In this document: positions 61,368-64,000 of the stretch, one piece after another
Layout: the number at the start of each line of letters is the position of its first letter
How positions within the stretch are numbered: the stretch's first letter is position 1
Assembly: GCF_005938625.1 (NCBI RefSeq)
Contig: NZ_VCNJ01000029.1
Location: 186,001-250,000, forward strand
Origin: Pseudomonas fluorescens
GTDB lineage: Bacteria > Pseudomonadota > Gammaproteobacteria > Pseudomonadales > Pseudomonadaceae
Reading direction: 5' to 3'
Length of the DNA stretch: 64,000 bases
The notes under the pieces: model-generated
What the model was told of the DNA's origin: nothing
Databases searched by the model: none
The model's input: only the letters and a program-made list of their open reading frames with translations
Program-made: the position numbers and the translations under genes

Positions 61368-61523
61368 TCACAAATATTAATTGTGTTTCTAAGAAATATA
61401 TATTGATTTTTATGTTTGGTTTTCCGTCCTAGGATGTTTCCCATCCCCCGGCAGCGGCTGAACCCAAGGCGCCGATGACGGCAGGAACGTTCGCCAACCC
61501 ACAACAATATGATCGGAGTTCTG

Positions 61524-61949
61524 ATGAGCCTCTCGCCTTTCCACCTTGCTATCCCCGTTTACGATCTGGCTGCAGCGCGCACCTTTTACGGTGAAGTCTT
61601 TGGTCTTGAAGAAGGGCGCTCCAGTCATCAGTGGGTCGACTTCGATTTTTATGGCCACCAACTGGTCATTCACGAACACCCGAAAACCGCGTCCCAGGAA
61701 AGTGTTCACAGCAACCCGGTCGACGGCCACGACGTTCCAGTTCCGCACTTCGGCATCATTCTGGGATGGCAACAGTGGGAAGCCTTGGCCGAACGCCTGA
61801 AGTCCTTTGGCACCGAGTTTGTGATTGAACCGTACATTCGCTTTCAGGGGCAGGTTGGCGAGCAAGCCACCATGTTTCTCTTTGATCCATGCGGCAACGC
61901 TCTGGAATTCAAGGCTTTCAAGGATATGAGCCAGCTCTTCGCCAAGTGA
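61524..61949 (+). CDS. VOC-family (glyoxalase/dioxygenase fold) protein
   Basis: The 141-residue protein has two beta-alpha-beta-beta-beta units; metal-ligand positions look like His8 (PFHLAIPV), His57 region (GHQLVIHE) and Glu near the end (GNALEFKAF). Members include glyoxalases, fosfomycin-type resistance proteins and extradiol dioxygenases; this one is of the group with 'YGEVFGLEEGRSSHQWVDFDFYGHQ'. ATG at 61524 has GGAG upstream. It is transcribed with or before the symporter gene. Confidence 0.85.
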   Translation: MSLSPFHLAIPVYDLAAARTFYGEVFGLEEGRSSHQWVDFDFYGHQLVIHEHPKTASQESVHSNPVDGHDVPVPHFGIILGWQQWEALAERLKSFGTEFVIEPYIRFQGQVGEQATMFLFDPCGNALEFKAFKDMSQLFAK

Positions 61950-61957
61950 CAAACGTC

Positions 61958-61980
61958 ATGGCACAACCCGGTTGTGCCAT
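61958..61980. terminator. Hairpin after the VOC gene
   Basis: ATGGCACAAC / GTTGTGCCAT is a perfect 10-bp stem with a 3-nt loop just after the stop. No T-run follows, so it may stabilise or attenuate rather than fully terminate. Confidence 0.5.
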
Positions 61981-62061
61981 TCGGTCTCAAGTGAGCTGGA
62001 AGCTCATGACTCTAGCAACTGCCCGTAGCGCAGACCTTTCATTCCAACAAAAAGGCTAGAC

Positions 62062-63318
62062 ATGAAACGTATTCCTTTGGTGTGGCAAATCGTTGCCGGG
62101 CTGTTGCTTGGCGTGCTCGTCGGTTGGTATTTCAATACCCATCCGCAGTATCAAACATGGGTCAGCGCGGAGATTCTGAAGCCTCTGGGTGACATCTTTA
62201 TCAAGATGATGAAGATGGTGGTGGTACCGATTGTGTTCTGCTGCATGATCCTGGGCATTGCCGGCGGTGGCGATAACAAGTCATTTGGCCGCATGGGCAT
62301 CAAGTCGCTGGGGTATTTCTTTGCGATAACCGCGCTGGCGATCGTGGTCGGCCTGTGTTTCGCAAATATCTTCGAGCCGGGTACCGGCACCGATATTTCC
62401 GGCCTGTCCCACGGCACGGCGTCAATCAACATGGAGCCGTCAAAAGGCGCGCTGGTGATCTTGCAGAACATCGTGCCGGACAATGTTCTGCTGGCGATGT
62501 CGGAAGCGAAATTGCTTTCGGTACTGTTCTTTGCCGTGCTGTTCGGCCTCGCCCTGAATGCGCTGCCGAGAGAAAAAAGTGCACCTGCAATCGCGCTGGT
62601 TCAGAGCATTTCCGACGCGATGTTCAAAGTGGTCTCAATGGTCATGGCCTACGCGCCGATTGGGGTCTTCGGCATGATCGGCGCGACTGTCGCAACGTTT
62701 GGTTTCGCCTCGCTCTTGCCGTTGCTCAAGTTGATCGGTGTGGTTTACCTGGCGCTGGTGGTCTTCGCCCTGGTGATACTCGGTGGCATTTGCTACTTGA
62801 TTGGCGAGAACATTTTCAAGTTGATTCGCTACTTCCGCAGTGAACTGATTCTGGCGTTCTCAAGTGCCGCATCAGCCGCGGTCATGCCGCAGTTGATGAG
62901 CCGATTGGAGAGTTACGGTGTACCGCGTCGGATCGTCAGTTTCGTGGTGCCGGTGGGTTATGCATTCAATCTGGACGGCGCTTCGATCTTCCTCGGCGTC
63001 GCGACGATCTTCGTCGCGCAGCTCTATGGCATCGACCTGTCGTTGTCGCAGCAGATCCTGCTGGTGGTGACAATGGTGCTGACCTCGAAAGGCGCGGCGG
63101 GGGTGCCTGGGTTTGCCATCATCATCCTCTCCGCAACGTTGGCTTCGGCCGGTCTTCCTTTAGAGGGTGTGGCATTGATCGCAGGTATTTTCAGGATCAT
63201 CGATAGCGGTACTACCACGCTGAACGTATTAGGCAACGCCATCGCGCCGCTGGTGATTGCCAAGTGGGAAAGGGCCGTGCTTGAACCCTCACGTGCTCGT
63301 ACCGCAGCCGAAGTGTGA
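62062..63318 (+). CDS. Dicarboxylate/amino acid:cation symporter (DAACS family)
   Basis: The 418-residue membrane protein has the SDF fold with re-entrant loops: 'FSSAASAAVMPQLMSRLESYGVPR' is the serine-rich HP1-like tip, 'YAFNLDGASIFLGVATIF' the NMDGT-like motif of TM7 and 'RIIDSGTTTLNVLGNAIAPLVIAKWE' the TM8 region. It imports C4-dicarboxylates or glutamate/aspartate with Na+ or H+. The NLDGAS substitution for NMDGT is normal in the DctA-like side branch. A strong terminator follows. Confidence 0.92.
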   Translation: MKRIPLVWQIVAGLLLGVLVGWYFNTHPQYQTWVSAEILKPLGDIFIKMMKMVVVPIVFCCMILGIAGGGDNKSFGRMGIKSLGYFFAITALAIVVGLCFANIFEPGTGTDISGLSHGTASINMEPSKGALVILQNIVPDNVLLAMSEAKLLSVLFFAVLFGLALNALPREKSAPAIALVQSISDAMFKVVSMVMAYAPIGVFGMIGATVATFGFASLLPLLKLIGVVYLALVVFALVILGGICYLIGENIFKLIRYFRSELILAFSSAASAAVMPQLMSRLESYGVPRRIVSFVVPVGYAFNLDGASIFLGVATIFVAQLYGIDLSLSQQILLVVTMVLTSKGAAGVPGFAIIILSATLASAGLPLEGVALIAGIFRIIDSGTTTLNVLGNAIAPLVIAKWERAVLEPSRARTAAEV

Positions 63319-63364
63319 GTTTTTCGCGGACATTCGCTTTTGAAATCGCACTTTCAACGAGTGC

Positions 63365-63392
63365 ACGCCCGCTGGCACAGGGGCGTTTTTTT
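63365..63392 (+). terminator. Terminator of the symporter gene
   Basis: ACGCCC (63365-63370) pairs with GGGCGT (63381-63386), followed by a run of T, 47 bp after the stop. Confidence 0.85.
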
Positions 63393-63404
63393 GGGTCTTT
63401 TTAC

Positions 63405-63419
63405 TAGACGACCGGTCTA
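63405..63419. promoter_or_regulatory. NemR-type operator before the second Old Yellow Enzyme
   Basis: TAGACGACCGGTCTA has perfect TAGAC/GTCTA arms, the same spacing and arms as the operators at 4043, 4903 and 4977. It lies 17 bp before the start of the 63436 gene. Confidence 0.75.
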
Positions 63420-63435
63420 TTGATTTGGAGTTCTT

Positions 63436-64000
63436 ATGATTGATAACGCTGTTGATACCGACCTTTTTTCGCCCATGACTATGGGCGCGCTGCAGTTAGC
63501 CAACCGGATTGTCATGGCACCGGTGACCCGCAGCCGGATGGCCGAAGACGGCGTGCCGAATGAAATGCATGCGACCTATTACGCCCAGCGCGCCAGTGCA
63601 GGCTTGATCATCGCCGAAGCGACGAACATTTCAGCTCAGGGACGCGGCTATGCGATGACCCCGGGAATCTGGTCGCAAGAGCAGGTCGCCGGGTGGAAGA
63701 AGGTCACCGATTCCGTACACGCCGCGGGCGGAAAAATCGTCAGCCAGTTGTGGCATGTCGGGCGTTTTTCCAGTGTCGAGTTGCAGCCCAATGGCCAAGC
63801 ACCGGTCGCGCCTTCGGCGATCAAGGCTGAGGGCAGCACGTACACCGAGAAAGGTTTCGTCGACGTGTCGATGCCGCGCGCCCTTGAGACTGCGGAAATT
63901 CCGGGAATCATCGAGCAGTACAAATGTGCTGCCGAGAACGCCAAGCGCGCCGGTTTCGACGGTGTGGAAGTGCATTCTGCCAACAGTTATCTGCTCGACC
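63436..64000 (+). CDS. Alkene reductase (Old Yellow Enzyme), 3' part beyond window
   Basis: The first 188 codons of an Old Yellow Enzyme homologue are visible, starting at ATG 63436 with GGAG upstream. It shows 'FSPMTMGALQLANRIVMAPVTRSR', 'IVSQLWHVGRFSSVELQPNG' and 'GFDGVEVHSANSYLLD' with the His-x-x-Asn pair. It is a paralogue of the 2894-4018 gene (clearly diverged, 'HSANSYL' versus 'HCANGYL') and carries a NemR-type palindrome upstream, so it is likely electrophile-inducible. Confidence 0.9.
   Translation, partial: MIDNAVDTDLFSPMTMGALQLANRIVMAPVTRSRMAEDGVPNEMHATYYAQRASAGLIIAEATNISAQGRGYAMTPGIWSQEQVAGWKKVTDSVHAAGGKIVSQLWHVGRFSSVELQPNGQAPVAPSAIKAEGSTYTEKGFVDVSMPRALETAEIPGIIEQYKCAAENAKRAGFDGVEVHSANSYLLD

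Overview
The window reads as chromosomal DNA of a fluorescent pseudomonad (Pseudomonas fluorescens group). The support is the gene content (benzoate/catechol operon, hydroxyproline operon, TonB receptors, many LysR/AraC/TetR regulators), the high coding GC, and two families of paired inverted REP sequences (REPINs) typical of that group. No rRNA, tRNA, CRISPR array, transposase or prophage gene was found.

0-8 kb: the 5' part of a multi-PAS sensor, an iron-sulfur photolyase, and a NemR-type electrophile-response locus (Old Yellow Enzyme, DJ-1/PfpI-like protein, TetR regulator) with three operator-like palindromes, then a siderophore-type TonB receptor behind a Fur-box-like site. 8-16 kb: an oxidoreductase operon under a TetR regulator that keeps only a 43-residue stub of an alpha/beta hydrolase; a YcaC-like hydrolase; a Fic toxin-antitoxin pair whose toxin is broken; a LysR gene whose start lies in a long inverted repeat; a tautomerase-DsbA-SDR operon; and TrmK.

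16-31 kb: Zn alcohol dehydrogenase, galactose dehydrogenase, an HSL-type esterase with divergent LysR, a complete trans-4-hydroxy-L-proline catabolic cluster (epimerase, FAD dehydrogenase, deaminase, semialdehyde dehydrogenase, permease, PAS-AraC regulator), a LysE exporter with AraC regulator, and a MarR-GNAT fusion with a near-perfect promoter/operator. 31.6-32.2 kb is a structured intergenic stretch with a direct repeat and a 32-residue ORF whose ribosome binding site is folded into a hairpin.

32-40 kb: benR-benABCD-catBCA converts benzoate through catechol to 3-oxoadipate enol-lactone; two XylS/BenR half-site repeats precede benA and a REPIN sits between catC and catA. 40-52 kb: an uncharacterised acquisition island with an isopenicillin-N-synthase-like oxygenase, a MetNIQ-type ABC importer, a ribose-type ABC importer, a YedY-like molybdoenzyme, a TonB receptor and an APC permease, translationally linked in several places and peppered with REPINs and MITE-like repeats.

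53-57 kb is the most unusual segment: a tight operon of a lipoprotein of unknown family, a trypsin-like (S1) protease and a subtilisin-like (S8) protease, all with export signals. It looks like an undescribed envelope proteolytic system. 57-64 kb: an MscK-like channel, a secreted 77-residue protein made of three 14-residue repeats, LysR/VOC pair, a dicarboxylate symporter, and the start of a second Old Yellow Enzyme preceded by the same palindrome as the nemR locus.
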